Positions 5,040 through 5,888 of a stretch of 5,888 nt of DNA are shown here, piece by piece. The notes below the pieces were generated by a model. The model had not been told where the DNA came from. It did not search any database and saw only the letters and a list, made by a program, of their open reading frames with translations. The position numbers and the translations under genes are program-made. The DNA comes from an uncultured Flavobacterium sp. (lineage in GTDB: Bacteria > Bacteroidota > Bacteroidia > Flavobacteriales > Flavobacteriaceae): the NCBI RefSeq assembly GCF_937876455.1, contig NZ_CALFIG010000186.1, forward strand, positions 1 to 5,888. Reading direction: 5' to 3'. The first letter of the stretch is position 1. Each line of letters begins with the position of its first letter.

Positions 5040-5888
5040 ATGCAAGAAGAATTAAATCAAAGTCAGTATACTGAAGACAATATTCGATCACTCGATTGGC
5101 AAGAGCATATCCGTATTCGTCCGGGAATGTACATTGGTAAATTAGGTGATGGGTCCACCCCAGATGATGGTATTTACATCCTTTTAAAAGAGGTGTTAGA
5201 CAACTGTATTGATGAGTTTGCCATGGGCGCAGGAAAAACCATTGAAGTGACCATAAAAGACAGATTGGTTACCGTTCGTGATTATGGTCGAGGCATTCCA
5301 TTAGGAAAAGTAGTGGATGTGGTATCTAAAATGAATACGGGGGGTAAATATGATTCTAAAGCATTCAAGAAATCAATTGGTTTAAATGGAGTAGGTACCA
5401 AAGCGGTCAATGCATTAAGTGAAGATTTTTTAGTGACTGCTTACAGAGAAGGGAAACAAAAAACGGCTAGTTTCAAAAAAGGGCAGTTAATTGAAGAAAC
5501 CAAAGAAACTAAAACTACAGAAGCAAATGGTACATTGGTTGTTTTTACACCTGATGCTAGCGTATTTAAAAATTACCATTTTATTTACGAATACATTGAA
5601 AGCCAATTGTGGAACTATTGTTATTTAAATGCGGGCTTAACAATTCATTTCAATGGTAAAAAGTTTATTAGCAAAAATGGTTTGTTGGATTTACTTGAAC
5701 GCAAAACCAATCCAGATGAGTTAAGGTACCCAATTATACATTTAAAAGGGGATGATATTGAAGTGGCCATTTCTCATAACAACGATTATGGAGAAGACAT
5801 TTTTTCTTTTGTGAATGGTCAATATACAACGCAAGGTGGTACACATCAGCAAGCATTTAGAGAAGCCTATGTTAAAGTAATTCGTGAT
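5040..5888 (+). CDS. parE: DNA topoisomerase IV subunit B, 3' part cut off by the window edge
   Basis: The first 283 residues of a type IIA topoisomerase ATPase subunit are visible. With ParC it forms topoisomerase IV, which decatenates and relaxes daughter chromosomes using ATP. The GHKL ATPase motifs are present: RPGMYIG (27-33), EVLDNCIDE (51-59) with the general base E51 and the Mg-binding N55, DYGRGIP (81-87), and the ATP lid SIGLNGVGTKAVNALS (112-127). NGQYTTQGGTH (260-270 region) is the conserved block of the transducer domain. The lid reads SIGLNGVG rather than the GGLHGVG of GyrB, and the N-terminus lacks the usual GyrB pattern, so I favour ParE; GyrB is the alternative. The catalytic domains beyond the transducer are outside the window, as is parC if it follows. 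The ATG at 5040 gives a short tail before IRSLDWQEHIRIRPGM, as in flavobacterial relatives from memory. Confidence 0.9.
   Translation, partial: MQEELNQSQYTEDNIRSLDWQEHIRIRPGMYIGKLGDGSTPDDGIYILLKEVLDNCIDEFAMGAGKTIEVTIKDRLVTVRDYGRGIPLGKVVDVVSKMNTGGKYDSKAFKKSIGLNGVGTKAVNALSEDFLVTAYREGKQKTASFKKGQLIEETKETKTTEANGTLVVFTPDASVFKNYHFIYEYIESQLWNYCYLNAGLTIHFNGKKFISKNGLLDLLERKTNPDELRYPIIHLKGDDIEVAISHNNDYGEDIFSFVNGQYTTQGGTHQQAFREAYVKVIRD

Noticed and set aside
5040..5888. gyrB instead of parE
   Set aside because: The ATP-lid and N-terminal sequence fit flavobacterial ParE better from memory. A full-length alignment would decide, so the doubt is kept in the confidence value.

Overview
This window looks like a stretch of core chromosome from a member of the Bacteroidota, most likely the family Flavobacteriaceae. 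The evidence is AT-rich DNA, almost no Shine-Dalgarno sequences, promoters matching the Bacteroidota -7 consensus TAnnTTTG, and protein sequences close to what I recall of flavobacterial SerA, SerC, YchF and ParE. The genus cannot be fixed from this sequence. I see no mobile element, prophage, CRISPR array, tRNA or rRNA.

Left part (1-1872, minus strand): serC (phosphoserine aminotransferase) is followed 22 bp later by serA (phosphoglycerate dehydrogenase, cut by the window edge). They form a serine-biosynthesis operon: SerA oxidises 3-phosphoglycerate to 3-phosphohydroxypyruvate and SerC transaminates it to O-phosphoserine. The 234-bp gap upstream of serC contains a probable distal promoter, a set of dyad-symmetric sites at roughly 31-bp intervals, and a 12-bp direct repeat.

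Middle part (2107-3644): a LuxC-family acyl-CoA reductase (minus strand) diverges from a two-cluster 4Fe-4S ferredoxin (plus strand). Their start codons are 119 bp apart. Predicted -7 boxes for both directions lie 2 bp apart, so the two promoters physically overlap. No other bioluminescence gene is present. The ferredoxin ends in a clear intrinsic terminator.

Right part (3746-5888, plus strand): ychF, encoding the universally conserved Obg-related ATPase, has its own promoter and terminator. It is followed by the 5' part of parE (topoisomerase IV subunit B), which runs off the window.

The genes are mostly housekeeping, and I found no convincing undescribed system. The points most worth a second look are the LuxC-like reductase/ferredoxin pair with overlapping promoters, the phased dyads upstream of serC, and the expanded loop in the ferredoxin.
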